The notes under the pieces were generated by a model. That model had not been told where the DNA came from and searched no databases. It saw only the letters and a program-made list of their open reading frames with translations. Position numbers and translations under genes: made by a program. Positions 52,499-60,347 of a stretch of DNA of 64,000 nt are shown piece after piece. The stretch spans positions 1,968,501-2,032,500 of the forward strand of contig NZ_JAEKFI010000004.1 in assembly GCF_016650635.1 (NCBI RefSeq), read 5' to 3'. This DNA comes from Pseudomonas sp. TH43. GTDB lineage: Bacteria; Pseudomonadota; Gammaproteobacteria; Pseudomonadales; Pseudomonadaceae. Position 1 is the stretch's first letter. The number at the start of each line of letters is the position of its first letter.

Positions 52499-52955
52499 TC
52501 AGATCACCCCAATCGATGGCGTCGAGTGTTCGACGCCAGTGGTGCTGCGACGCGCCACGGCCAAGGATGCGCAGCGCATGGAGCGCTTCTTCCGCCAGTT
52601 CGACGAAGTGTCCTTCTGCGAGTGGCAGGACGCCAAATGCCTGCGCGGCGTGTTGATCCAGAAAACCACCACGGCCTATCTCGCCTTCGACATCGCCGGC
52701 GAAATCGTCGGTGCGGTGCTTGGCGGTGTGCTCGGCAGTCGCGGCACGATCAACCATCTGGCGGTCAGCTCACGCTATCGCAGCCAGGGCGTCGGTCAAC
52801 GGTTGGTTGAAGCCGCGTCATCCGACATGAAGCGCGTCGGTGTGTTGCGGATGTTTCTGTTCGTCGACGATGCTAACCTCGCGGGCAAGCGTTTTTGGAC
52901 CGCCCAGGGTTTTTGCGAGCCTCATGGCGAACGGACATTTGAGAGGGATCTATGA
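52488..52955 (+). CDS. GNAT-family N-acetyltransferase
   Basis: About 155 residues. The acetyl-CoA motif is visible as INHLAVSSRYRSQGVGQRLVEAASSDMKR (the R-x-x-G-x-G loop is RSQGVG), and the C-terminal FLFVDDANLAGKRFWTAQGF is standard GNAT. The start is uncertain: TTG 52488 overlaps the previous gene by 11 bp, and an ATG at 52425 is the alternative. Its stop overlaps azlC by 4 bp. Confidence 0.83.
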   Translation: MFANQITPIDGVECSTPVVLRRATAKDAQRMERFFRQFDEVSFCEWQDAKCLRGVLIQKTTTAYLAFDIAGEIVGAVLGGVLGSRGTINHLAVSSRYRSQGVGQRLVEAASSDMKRVGVLRMFLFVDDANLAGKRFWTAQGFCEPHGERTFERDL

Positions 52956-53668
52956 ATGAAACGTCCGGCAGTGCGCCGCTGATGGCTGCCCATCAGCCAT
53001 CGCGCACGTTTGCCGAAGCCAGCCCGGTGGTCGCTGGATATTTCACGGTGTCGTTCGTGTTCGGGCTGATGGCCGTTAACGCCGGGTTGCCGATGTGGCT
53101 GCCGGTGGCGATGTGTTTGTTTGTTTATGCGGGCGCTTCACAATTCGCCGCGCTGGCGCTGATCTCCAGTGGCGCGTCGTTGACCACCATTGTGCTGACC
53201 ACGTTTCTGATCAACGCACGGCACATGCTGATGTCGGTGTACATGGCCAAAGCCCTGCGCGCGCTGGGGCTCAGTCGCATGGAGCGCTGGTGCTACGCCG
53301 GCGGCCTGACCGACGAATCCTTCGCTTTCCACAGCGTGAAACTCGGCACTGGCGCACCGGTCAACGTGCGCTATTTGATCGGCTTCAACCTGTTCTGCCA
53401 CACCTCGTGGGTCTTGGGAGGTTTGCTCGGCGCAGTGTGCGCGCAGTACGCCGCGCACCTGATCAAATATCAGCTCGACTATGCCCTGACGGCGATGATG
53501 CTTTATGTACTGGTGTCGCTGTGCAACACCCGTAACAAGCTGATTGCTGCGGCGGCAGCGGTGGTTTGCATGGGCGCACTGAGCCTGATCGGCAGCTCGC
53601 CGTTCAATGTGTTTATCGCCACGTTTGTGGGTTGCGGAGTGGGTGTATGCCTGACCAAACGTTCCTGA
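52952..53668 (+). CDS. azlC: Branched-chain amino acid exporter, large subunit AzlC
   Basis: A 238-residue inner-membrane protein of the AzlC family. TVSFVFGLMAVNAG, YAGASQFAALALISSGAS and FLINARHMLMSVYMAKAL are the family signatures. With AzlD it forms a LIV-E-type exporter. Overlaps the GNAT gene by 4 bp and azlD by 22 bp. Confidence 0.9.
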   Translation: MNETSGSAPLMAAHQPSRTFAEASPVVAGYFTVSFVFGLMAVNAGLPMWLPVAMCLFVYAGASQFAALALISSGASLTTIVLTTFLINARHMLMSVYMAKALRALGLSRMERWCYAGGLTDESFAFHSVKLGTGAPVNVRYLIGFNLFCHTSWVLGGLLGAVCAQYAAHLIKYQLDYALTAMMLYVLVSLCNTRNKLIAAAAAVVCMGALSLIGSSPFNVFIATFVGCGVGVCLTKRS

Positions 53669-53964
53669 TTCTGGTGGTCGTGCTAATGATGGCCGTGACC
53701 TTCCTGCCACGCGCCTTGCCACTGCAAGTGAATACCGAGCACTGGCCGCCGTTCGTTGCGCGGGCGCTGGAATACTTGCCGGTGGCGATCGTCGCTGCGA
53801 TCAGCCTGACTCCCTTGTTGATCAAGGATCAGCACATACAGCTCGATCGCCCGGAATTCTATGCCGCGATTCCGACGTTGTTATGTGCGTATTTCAGCAA
53901 AAACCTCTTTCTCAGTGTGGCGGTTGGGACGGCTGCGTACATTGCGCTCGGCTCGTTCATGTAG
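53647..53964 (+). CDS. azlD: Branched-chain amino acid exporter, small subunit AzlD
   Basis: A 105-residue membrane protein with four hydrophobic segments; VTFLPRALPL and the conserved SKNLFLSVAVGTAAYIAL end are typical. The ATG lies inside the end of azlC with GGAGTGGG upstream. Its last 84 bp overlap the convergent LysR gene. Confidence 0.88.
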   Translation: MPDQTFLILVVVLMMAVTFLPRALPLQVNTEHWPPFVARALEYLPVAIVAAISLTPLLIKDQHIQLDRPEFYAAIPTLLCAYFSKNLFLSVAVGTAAYIALGSFM

Positions 53965-54807
53965 CGGCAAATCGACGACATCGCTCAAAGCCTGGTTCGA
54001 CAACTCCGGATTGTTCACCGCCAGGCGCACTTCGAGGAAATCCTCGAAACCTGGGAAAATCGTCAGGCCGTTCTTTTGCGCGGCCTCGCGAGAAACCATG
54101 CCGACGGCGTCCATTTGCGTGATCAACGACAGCGTCAGGGTTTCGCTGCACGAGTAGACCATGCGCTGGCCGTTCTCGTGATTGCCCAACCCAGCGTCGA
54201 GAAAACGCAAAAAGCTGTGGGAATACGGACAATCTTCCGCAGGACGCACCTGAAACTTGTTGCCCAGCAACGTGAGAGGATCGTTCTCCTGACCGCAATG
54301 CGCGCCGACGACCTGCACCTGCACCTCCGGCAAAACAATGCTCGGCAACCCCGGCCGTTGCGGGCCGATCAGCACCGCAAGGTCAAAGTCCTCGTTCTTC
54401 AGCTTGCTGAGGTTTTCCATCGACTCGGCATAACTGAATTCCATCTGATAATCGGGAAACACCTCGATCAGGCGCCCGATCATTCGCCGGTTGAAATCTG
54501 TCGACAACGTGTTGTTCAACGCAACCTTCAACGTACGCTGGCCTGGCACCTTCAGCGCCTCGACCTTTTCTTCCATCTGTCGCGTGGCAATCAGCACTTT
54601 GTCCATATACGGCGTCAGCTCGCTGCCTTGCGGCGTCAGCGTCAGCCCTTTGTTGGAACGACGAAACAAGCGGAAACCGAACTGCTCTTCGACCTTGTTC
54701 AACTGCGCGGCCAGCGCCTGCACAGTCAGGCACGAATGCTCGGCTGCGGCCGACAAAGAGCCGGTCTGCACGATGCGCATGAGGTTGCGTAAGGTTCTGC
54801 TATCCAT
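53881..54807 (-). CDS. LysR-family transcriptional regulator
   Basis: 308 residues with an N-terminal winged helix (MDSRTLRNLMRIVQTGSLSAAAEHSCLTVQALAAQLNKVEE, residues 1-41) and a LysR effector domain. The stop (TAA) is inside azlD, so the last 28 codons are antisense to the azlD end. The tail HERAERNVRSRPNRHTEKEVF looks like read-through sequence, suggesting loss of an earlier stop. It may regulate azlCD. Confidence 0.88.
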   Translation of the reverse strand: MDSRTLRNLMRIVQTGSLSAAAEHSCLTVQALAAQLNKVEEQFGFRLFRRSNKGLTLTPQGSELTPYMDKVLIATRQMEEKVEALKVPGQRTLKVALNNTLSTDFNRRMIGRLIEVFPDYQMEFSYAESMENLSKLKNEDFDLAVLIGPQRPGLPSIVLPEVQVQVVGAHCGQENDPLTLLGNKFQVRPAEDCPYSHSFLRFLDAGLGNHENGQRMVYSCSETLTLSLITQMDAVGMVSREAAQKNGLTIFPGFEDFLEVRLAVNNPELSNQALSDVVDLPLHERAERNVRSRPNRHTEKEVFAEIRT

Positions 54808-55041
54808 GGGTAATGCCCTCTAAAGTGGGCTGGGTATTGTTGTTTACGAGACTGCCGGTACGGCGGCCATATGCTGGCTATATTCCTGTACCTGAGCATA
54901 GTTGTCGCGGGTTTAGTAGCGAATTGATGTCCCTGCCGATGGCTGGAGGCTGACACAGGATCGGGGTTTTTGGGGGGAGGGGGTGATGGGGGTCAAAAAG
55001 TGCCCGGATCGAAGGATCCGGGCACTTTTTTCGTTTGGGAT
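54808..55041. other. Intergenic region at the left border of the toxin segment
   Basis: Holds the LysR promoter region and a bidirectional terminator at 54995-55031. No gene recognised. Confidence 0.4.
54995..55031. terminator. Bidirectional terminator
   Basis: AAAAAGTGCCCGGATC-GAAG-GATCCGGGCACTTTTTT is a perfect stem with A and T runs on the two sides. Confidence 0.88.
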
Positions 55042-55123
55042 CTAAGCGCTGTGGAGATTTTTCCCACCTTCGTTCGGCAGCAATCCTTCCCGATACCAGA
55101 AGCGTCCGATTGCAAACGAGGAT

Positions 55124-55816
55124 GTGGCTGATTTACCTCTCCGCCATAAACCAGCGAAATATGGACTTGTTACTTCGAGGATTTTGTTAAGGCCGAATCC
55201 AATGGCGTTAAGGATATTTCCGCCTAGCCAAGGCGCGACTGGGTGGGTATCAATGAATTTGCCAGGAAAACGCGCTACTCCCAATCAAACCAATTGGAGA
55301 GCCCTTGGCTTACCGGACATACGCGATATCGAAGTGAGGTTATTGAATTCGAATGCTCGAGAAATTCCTGGTGCGACAAGTTTGGAGCTGGCTTGGGAGC
55401 AGGTTGCGTTGGGGTTTGGGTTGTCGGAGGGCAAGAGTTACTCCGTGATACAAACGCCTTACGTTGCAGTCACGGTCAGACGCGAATATCTATTACATAT
55501 CGTGGAAAAAAGGCCCAATGCGCGAGAGCGATTCACCGAGTTTGCCTTGGATACCATTCAGAATCCGTTGGAAATCTGGCAGATTTCCTACGATGACGGT
55601 TCGATACGACTGGCATTCATCGGTGCGTACAACACGAAATATCAGATGCTTGTGGTGATCCACGCTGACCATGGGCACGCTCTCTGGAATTTCATGAACT
55701 GCGACAAGAAAGCCTTGAATAAGCATCGCCACGGGATGCTGGTGTATCAGCGTCTCCAAAGCGCCAAACAAAAAAAGCAGCCTGAAGAGGCTGCTTTTTC
55801 TGAAGTAAGCGCTTGA
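55124..55816 (+). CDS. Orphan nuclease-toxin module (PBECR2-like), possibly a fragment
   Basis: From about residue 55 (NWRALGLPDIRD) to 215 it resembles the phage-barnase/EndoU/RelE-like C-terminal modules that end polymorphic toxins: LHIVEKRPNARERFTEFALD, NPLEIWQISYDDGSIRLAFIGAYN and KHRHGMLVYQRL. The first 50 residues look unlike coding sequence and no delivery domain is present, so it may be a displaced toxin tip. GTG 55124 and ATG 55253 are both possible starts. A terminator hairpin lies within its last codons. No immunity gene recognised nearby. Confidence 0.6.
   Translation: MADLPLRHKPAKYGLVTSRILLRPNPMALRIFPPSQGATGWVSMNLPGKRATPNQTNWRALGLPDIRDIEVRLLNSNAREIPGATSLELAWEQVALGFGLSEGKSYSVIQTPYVAVTVRREYLLHIVEKRPNARERFTEFALDTIQNPLEIWQISYDDGSIRLAFIGAYNTKYQMLVVIHADHGHALWNFMNCDKKALNKHRHGMLVYQRLQSAKQKKQPEEAAFSEVSA
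55770..55799. terminator. Terminator hairpin inside the toxin-module 3' end
   Basis: AAAAAAGCAGCCTGAAGAGG followed by CTGCTTTTTC: stem with flanking A and T runs, within the last codons of the gene. Confidence 0.75.
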
Positions 55817-55994
55817 TATTGTGCTCCCTCAAGCAGGGGAGAAGAGGTCTCACCCGGGCGCTGATATTCAGGTCATCAACGGGGTTCCTAACGCCGACTA
55901 TTGCCACCTGAAGGCAGTCGGTTTCGCGCTCTTGGGGCCGATTCTCTGTCAGGTGTATTGGCAAGTCAAACGTAAAAATAGATGTAGGTATCCG

Positions 55995-56027
55995 CATATG
56001 AAGCATTTTATTTACTTGGTTCATATG
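55995..56027. promoter_or_regulatory. Operator-like inverted repeat of the Xre-RES operon
   Basis: CATATGAA (55995-56002) and TTCATATG (56020-56027), a perfect 8-bp inverted repeat, lie 45 nt before the antitoxin start and overlap an AT-rich promoter-like stretch. Confidence 0.55.
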
Positions 56028-56071
56028 TGTACTAATCTTGATGTATCACTTAACGAGTTGGTAGCGATCTG

Positions 56072-56479
56072 ATGCCTACTTCACCTCCAGCCCTCACTCC
56101 ACGCGAGCAACTCGAAGCCCCCGAAGCCGGCCGCGTTGCGCTGAAGTTCTTCTTCAACCTCATGGAGCGCTGGGGCTGCAGCGCCGAGCAGCAACGCACC
56201 TTGCTCGGTGGCGTCGGCAACACAACGTTCTACAAATACAAACACCTGCCGAACGTACGTCTGCCTAACGATACCCTTGAGCGCATCTCTTATCTGATGG
56301 GTATTCACAAGGCGCTGAGCATTATCTTCAGCAACAGCCGTGAACGCGCCTACACGTGGGTCAGCAGTCCGAACACAGCGGCGCCGTTCAACGGGCAAAC
56401 TGCGTTGGATTACATGCTGGCGGGGAGAGTGATCGACATCGCCGATGTGCGCCGTTACCTCGATGGGGTGCGCGGTTGA
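56072..56479 (+). CDS. Xre/MbcA/ParS-type antitoxin
   Basis: 135 residues. Helical N-terminal DNA-binding part (ALKFFFNLMERWGCSAEQQRTLLGG) and C-terminal toxin-binding domain (ERISYLMGIHKALSIIFSN, then FNGQTALDYMLAGRVIDIADVRRYLDGVRG), the MbcA/ParS signature. Its stop overlaps the RES toxin start (TTGA). It neutralises the RES partner and probably represses the operon. Confidence 0.9.
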   Translation: MPTSPPALTPREQLEAPEAGRVALKFFFNLMERWGCSAEQQRTLLGGVGNTTFYKYKHLPNVRLPNDTLERISYLMGIHKALSIIFSNSRERAYTWVSSPNTAAPFNGQTALDYMLAGRVIDIADVRRYLDGVRG

Positions 56480-57156
56480 AGGTGCCAGAGTTGGTAGATG
56501 TGGCATGGCCGCGAGCCTACCGGATCGTCAACAGCAGCTTCCCGCCGATTGCGCTGTTCGAAGACGTGCTCGATCCCGAAGACCTGGAAATTGCCTACGC
56601 GATTGAAGCACTGACCAATGATCGCCTCATCGAACAGGCTGGCGTACTCGCCCGAGTGCGACCCGAAGATCGACTCTCCGGCCCCGGCTCGACCCCGGTG
56701 ATGGCTGCGTTTACCCACATCGGCAAACGCAGTCGCTTCTGCGACGGCACCTTCGGCGTTTATTACGCCGCGAGCAGCCAAGCCGCCGCTATCGCCGAGA
56801 CCTGTTATCACCAGGAGCGTTTTCTCGCCGCCACCAATGAGGCGGATCTTGAGTTGACCATGCGGACTTACGTCAATCGGGTGGTTAAACCGTTACATGA
56901 CATTCGCCACGATCACCCAGAGCTGCATGATCCAGATCCTGAGGCTTACGGGCCGTCTCAGCTATTCGCCCGACAACTGCGCGAAACCGAATCGTGGGGA
57001 ATGCTCTACAACAGCGTTCGCCTGCCGGGCCATGAATGTGTCGCCGCGTTCCGCCCGCCGGCGGTATCGATTCCTAAACAGGGCAAGCATTTGCGGTATG
57101 TGTGGAGTGCGAGTCAGCAGAAGATTTCGTTTGTGTTTGAGATCAGTCAGGTCTGA
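56476..57156 (+). CDS. RES-domain toxin (NAD+-degrading type)
   Basis: 226 residues from TTG 56476, overlapping the antitoxin stop by 4 nt. RAYRIVNSSFPP carries the first RES arginine (R16), GVYYAASSQAAAIAETCYH the tyrosine and glutamate (E108), and MLYNSVRLPGHECVAAFRP the serine. Characterised relatives (MbcT, ParT, RES Xre) deplete NAD+ or modify enzymes with ADP-ribose. Confidence 0.9.
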   Translation: MKVPELVDVAWPRAYRIVNSSFPPIALFEDVLDPEDLEIAYAIEALTNDRLIEQAGVLARVRPEDRLSGPGSTPVMAAFTHIGKRSRFCDGTFGVYYAASSQAAAIAETCYHQERFLAATNEADLELTMRTYVNRVVKPLHDIRHDHPELHDPDPEAYGPSQLFARQLRETESWGMLYNSVRLPGHECVAAFRPPAVSIPKQGKHLRYVWSASQQKISFVFEISQV

Positions 57157-57162
57157 AACGCC

Positions 57163-57189
57163 AAAAGCCCTCGCATCAACGGGGGCTTC
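57163..57189. terminator. Terminator at convergent RES / DUF3077-like ends
   Basis: AAAAGCCCTCGCATCAACGG followed by GGGCTTCAT forms a stem between the two stops. Confidence 0.65.
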
Positions 57190-57200
57190 ATGTGGCTCAT

Positions 57201-57482
57201 TTACATCAACGGCTTGTCCGGCGGCGCATCCATCACTTTCACGACATCATCGATCAACGCCTTGCTTAACTCCTGCAGATACTGCGAGGCATAAGCATGA
57301 AGGTCAGGGTCGCGAGAGACTGAAGTGTCCGCAGTGAGCAGGCGTGAAATGTGAAGCAAGTGTGAGGCATGGGCAAGGGCGGCGATTACCGGTACACCAC
57401 GGTTGGTGCGGAACATCGCTTGATTGGAGTGGAAGGAAAAGTGGGTGAGGCCGAGGGTTTTCAGATCTTGAGAGTTGGTCAT
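57201..57482 (-). CDS. DUF3077-like small protein
   Basis: 93 residues, helical (VPVIAALAHASHLLHISRLL, YLQELSKALIDDVVKVM), the pattern of Pseudomonas DUF3077 proteins of unknown role. AGAGGTGAAACGAA precedes the ATG. A second, out-of-frame start at 57552 (MKAIDPSAKKV) directly after the structured leader overlaps its 5' end; either it is a leader peptide or the gene has suffered a frameshift. Confidence 0.7.
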   Translation of the reverse strand: MTNSQDLKTLGLTHFSFHSNQAMFRTNRGVPVIAALAHASHLLHISRLLTADTSVSRDPDLHAYASQYLQELSKALIDDVVKVMDAPPDKPLM

Positions 57483-57552
57483 TTCGTTTCACCTCTGTTC
57501 GAGATGGATGGGCTGAAGTGACCTTTTTTGCTGACGGATCAATGGCTTTCAT

Positions 57553-57795
57553 TTGTTAACTCCCTGTATCAAATGAGAGCTGCCAATTCGTTCTCAGGCG
57601 AAAGGGTGGCAGCCATGCGCAGGCTGAGAAACCGGAGATACAGGAACCCGGCAGACCTGGAGGTCTCCCACGCACAGCCGCCATTACACGTGAATGCGGA
57701 CACAAAAAAAGCGCCGGCAATAGTGGTTTGGGGCGCTGGTGCGCCTGCATCTTACGCGGGTTCTCAGGCCCGGTCGCTGAATTGGCAGCGACGGA
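57553..57795 (-). promoter_or_regulatory. Structured leader upstream of the DUF3077-like gene
   Basis: On the coding strand it starts with GTCGCTG(86-92 region)/CAGCGAC hairpin (57773-57792) and then ACCCG, as in the leader at 20.6-20.85 kb, and ends in GGGAGTTAACAAATG. GCTGCCAATTC and GAATTGGCAGC near its two ends are an 11-bp inverted repeat about 200 bp apart. Confidence 0.45.
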
Positions 57796-57924
57796 TTTGA
57801 CGGTAGCTTTGGGACAGGGAGATGAGCAACGGTGGCAAGTAGTGGCTTCTCGTTACAACAGATTTCATACGGCTTCGCGCCATGCATTTCGTCGATCTGT
57901 AGCAATAAGCGTTTATGGTTTGTT

Positions 57925-57943
57925 TATACGGCGTAGCCGTATA
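57925..57943. promoter_or_regulatory. Palindromic operator of the HigBA-type pair
   Basis: TATACGGCGTAGCCGTATA is a perfect 8-bp inverted repeat with a 3-bp centre, 9 nt before the toxin start; a good candidate site for the antitoxin. Confidence 0.7.
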
Positions 57944-57952
57944 GTGCGATTC

Positions 57953-58270
57953 ATGTATACAATCATCGAAACGGAAATGTTCAAGCGCTATGCAGACGCT
58001 ATATGGGTCGATGGTGAACGCCATGAATTCATAAATTGGCTTGCTGCAAACCCTCTGGCTGGTGATGTCGTGCCTGGCAGTGGAGGTTTGCGCAAGGTGC
58101 GGTGGACTCGCACCGGCATGGGTAAGCGAGGCGGTACACGTGTCATTTATTACAACACGCTTTCTGAAGGCTCGATTTGGTTGCTCATTGCCTACACCAA
58201 GGCAAAGCTCGACAACTTGCCCGTAGCCTTCCTTAAGCAACTGAAGGAGGAAATCAGCGATGGTCGATGA
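57953..58270 (+). CDS. HigB/RelE-type toxin
   Basis: 105 residues. WLAANPLAGDVVPGSGGLRKVRW, GKRGGTRVIYYN and IWLLIAYTKAKLDNLP are the features of the HigB-like RelE branch encoded before its antitoxin, which cleaves mRNA on the ribosome. ATG 57953 follows a palindromic operator; its stop overlaps the antitoxin gene by 11 bp. Confidence 0.9.
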   Translation: MYTIIETEMFKRYADAIWVDGERHEFINWLAANPLAGDVVPGSGGLRKVRWTRTGMGKRGGTRVIYYNTLSEGSIWLLIAYTKAKLDNLPVAFLKQLKEEISDGR

Positions 58271-58544
58271 ACTGGAGCAATTCCAGCAGGACTTGCTGGA
58301 ATCTGTACGTCAGATGAAGGCCGGAAAGGCCGCGCGCGTAACGCAGGTGCCGCTTTCTGCGGCAGCAGAAGCGCGTGCCAAGGTGGGCGTTTCACAAAGT
58401 GCGTTTGCCAAACTTATCGGTGTGAGTCTGCGCACTTTGCAGGATTGGGAGCAGGGTCGCCGGCAGCCGACGGGTGCAGCGCAGACTCTCTTGCGGGTCG
58501 CAAGTCAGCATCCTGAGGCGTTGCGGGATTTGTACCCTGCCTGA
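58260..58544 (+). CDS. HigA/NadS-type helix-turn-helix antitoxin
   Basis: 94 residues. Xre-type helix-turn-helix in the C-terminal half (VSQSAFAKLIGVSLRTLQDWEQGRRQPTG). The N-terminal 35 residues probably bind the toxin. Toxin-first order and overlap are typical of higBA. GGAGGAAATCAGCG precedes the ATG. Confidence 0.9.
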   Translation: MVDELEQFQQDLLESVRQMKAGKAARVTQVPLSAAAEARAKVGVSQSAFAKLIGVSLRTLQDWEQGRRQPTGAAQTLLRVASQHPEALRDLYPA

Positions 58545-58576
58545 TCCCCGTTTGTGGCTTTTTGGCTTACTCAGAA

Positions 58577-58614
58577 ACAACAAAGCCCCTGCATTTCTGC
58601 AGGGGCTTTGTTTT
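58577..58614. terminator. Bidirectional terminator between higA and tRNA-Thr
   Basis: AACAAAGCCCCTGCATTTCT continues into GCAGGGGCTTTGTT, a perfect 13-bp stem with A and T runs; it ends both the antitoxin gene and the tRNA transcript. Confidence 0.9.
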
Positions 58615-58617
58615 GTA

Positions 58618-58693
<76 letters not shown>

Positions 58694-59111
58694 GTTGTGG
58701 GCGACGATTATAGCGATTGGGAAGATCCTGTAAACCCCTGAATTCAGACTATTTTTAAGTGGGCGCTAGTTTGGGCTCGAGAGCAGCGGATGGCTCCATA
58801 TTTCACGGGGCGAAAGCGACCTTTGGCGAACCCTCTACAGTCAGGTTTCTTTACGCCTTTTGTTGCCCATAAACACAAAAAATCCAGCCGTTATGTCGTT
58901 TTCATTGGCAGCTTATGCACAACTGGCTGGGCCAAAAGCGCACTTAGGCCAGATTTTGTGGACGTGTTCTCATTTTGTTCGCAAATCCCTGTTTTACAGG
59001 TTTTTTATTTATATGAACAAAAAATGACCAGCGCTGTTAGGGTCGCGAAACAGGCGCCGATATTGGATCCATGGGAAAACCATCAACAGAGTTATCCACA
59101 GGCTGTAGAGT
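58694..59111. other. 418-bp intergenic region with DnaA-box-like sites
   Basis: AT-rich for this genome. TTATGCACA (near 58912) fits the TTATNCACA consensus exactly and TTATCCACA (near 59094) is a perfect DnaA box. TGTGGACG and ATAAACACA are weaker. The tRNA promoter must lie at its left end. No gene supported. Confidence 0.45.
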
Positions 59112-60347
59112 TTAAGTGCGTTCGGCCAGCAGCAGTAAATTACGCGGTGTGAGCGAGGTGTCGCAAAAAGTGCCGAGACGGACGGCGTAACCCTGTTTTT
59201 CGAGGAAAAGTGCCCGATCCAGGTTCAGCCAAAGCTCCAATGGTCGTCGGAACAATCCTCGGAGCAATTCCAGATTGCGAACTTCGGCCAATCGTTGCCA
59301 ACCGGCTGCTTCGAGTGCGGGCCAATCTGGCTCACCGATTGTGGATAACTCTTTGAGCGCAGCCAGATCGCGACAAAAATCGGCGAACGGTTTTTCAAGC
59401 CAGGCGCTGGGCAGGGAGGGCGTTGGCAGGTATTCGTCGAGGCCGCGCATTTGCCGTTGCAGCAGGTCGAAGGCCAGGCGGCGGGCCATCGAGGTGTCGC
59501 GCTGTCGTCGGACGCGAGCACCAGCGGTGACGGTTTCACTCATCGGCAGTGCCAGATCTTCCAGCGACAGCTGTAGGAGCGATGCCGATGCGGCGCAGGA
59601 CAGTGGCTGATACTCGCTGCGACTGATGCGGTTGTAGCAGCAGGGTGCGATCGCCATTTGCTGGCAATCGGCGGCGCAGGCCAGTTGCATCAAGCGCATG
59701 TGCAAGTCGCCACAAGCATGCAGGGCGACGGGCGTGTGAGCAGCGCTCAAAACGGCTGAGGCATCCGCCGCCAGCACGTCCTGTTCTACATGCAGTGCGT
59801 GCAGATGATGACGCTGACTCAACGCCTGACCGCTCGCTACCAACAAGGGATCATATTCAACGCAAGTCAGTTGCTGCCCCGCGCCCAACAAGCGCCGCCC
59901 CAAATGCCCCTTGCCCGAACACCAATCCAGCCAATGCGTCGGCTGCGAGGCAAAAGCCAAACGACTGGCAAACGCCTCGATCTGCTGCCACTTGCGCCCC
60001 GGTACATCGACATTCAACCGATGCCCCGCAGCTTCCAGCGCATGCCCCGGCAACTCACCCACCGCGCTCAGCTCAGCCGACAACGCCGCCAATGAAGCAA
60101 ACGGCTCCGGCGCATCGACAAGATCAGCGGGTTGGTTGTGAGCGTTTTCCGCCTCTTCCAGCGACCTTCCGCGTAGCCACAAGGCCAGTTCCGGGTAGGA
60201 CGCTTCCCAATCAAGCGAAAGGTGAGTGAAGGGTCGAGGTTTCCACAGCGCCTGATGTTCAATCAAAAAAGCATCCAGCGCCGTGAAGCGGGCGAGTAAG
60301 TCCTCGCCCGTTAGCACGTGGGAAATGTCAGCGCCCTTGGCAGGCAT
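59112..60347 (-). CDS. SAM-dependent methyltransferase (GSTCD-like)
   Basis: 411 residues. Central class I SAM-binding motif WLDWCSGKGHLGRRLL (139-154) and a later APCCYNR motif, which together mark the Methyltransf_32/GSTCD-like family; the substrate is unknown. N-terminal 120 and C-terminal 130 residues are helical. Its start lies inside the end of the hisM-like gene (20-bp overlap), so it is expressed as the last gene of the transporter operon. Confidence 0.82.
   Translation of the reverse strand: MPAKGADISHVLTGEDLLARFTALDAFLIEHQALWKPRPFTHLSLDWEASYPELALWLRGRSLEEAENAHNQPADLVDAPEPFASLAALSAELSAVGELPGHALEAAGHRLNVDVPGRKWQQIEAFASRLAFASQPTHWLDWCSGKGHLGRRLLGAGQQLTCVEYDPLLVASGQALSQRHHLHALHVEQDVLAADASAVLSAAHTPVALHACGDLHMRLMQLACAADCQQMAIAPCCYNRISRSEYQPLSCAASASLLQLSLEDLALPMSETVTAGARVRRQRDTSMARRLAFDLLQRQMRGLDEYLPTPSLPSAWLEKPFADFCRDLAALKELSTIGEPDWPALEAAGWQRLAEVRNLELLRGLFRRPLELWLNLDRALFLEKQGYAVRLGTFCDTSLTPRNLLLLAERT

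Larger units (their letters stand above)
57483..57952. other. 470-bp intergenic region between DUF3077-like gene and higB
   Basis: Contains the leader described separately and the HigBA-type operator. The rest holds no gene I can support. Confidence 0.4.

Noticed and set aside
55042..55284. Minus-strand 80-codon ORF under the start of the nuclease-toxin module, followed by a terminator
   Set aside because: It could be a remnant gene, but it has only a TTG start right after a stop and no recognisable family, so it is not annotated.
58900..59110. DnaA-box cluster as the chromosomal origin
   Set aside because: No dnaA, dnaN, rpmH or gidA neighbours; too few strong boxes.
58790..59152. Plus-strand 120-codon ORF between tRNA-Thr and the methyltransferase
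   Set aside because: No ribosome binding site, atypical composition, and it overlaps the methyltransferase end.
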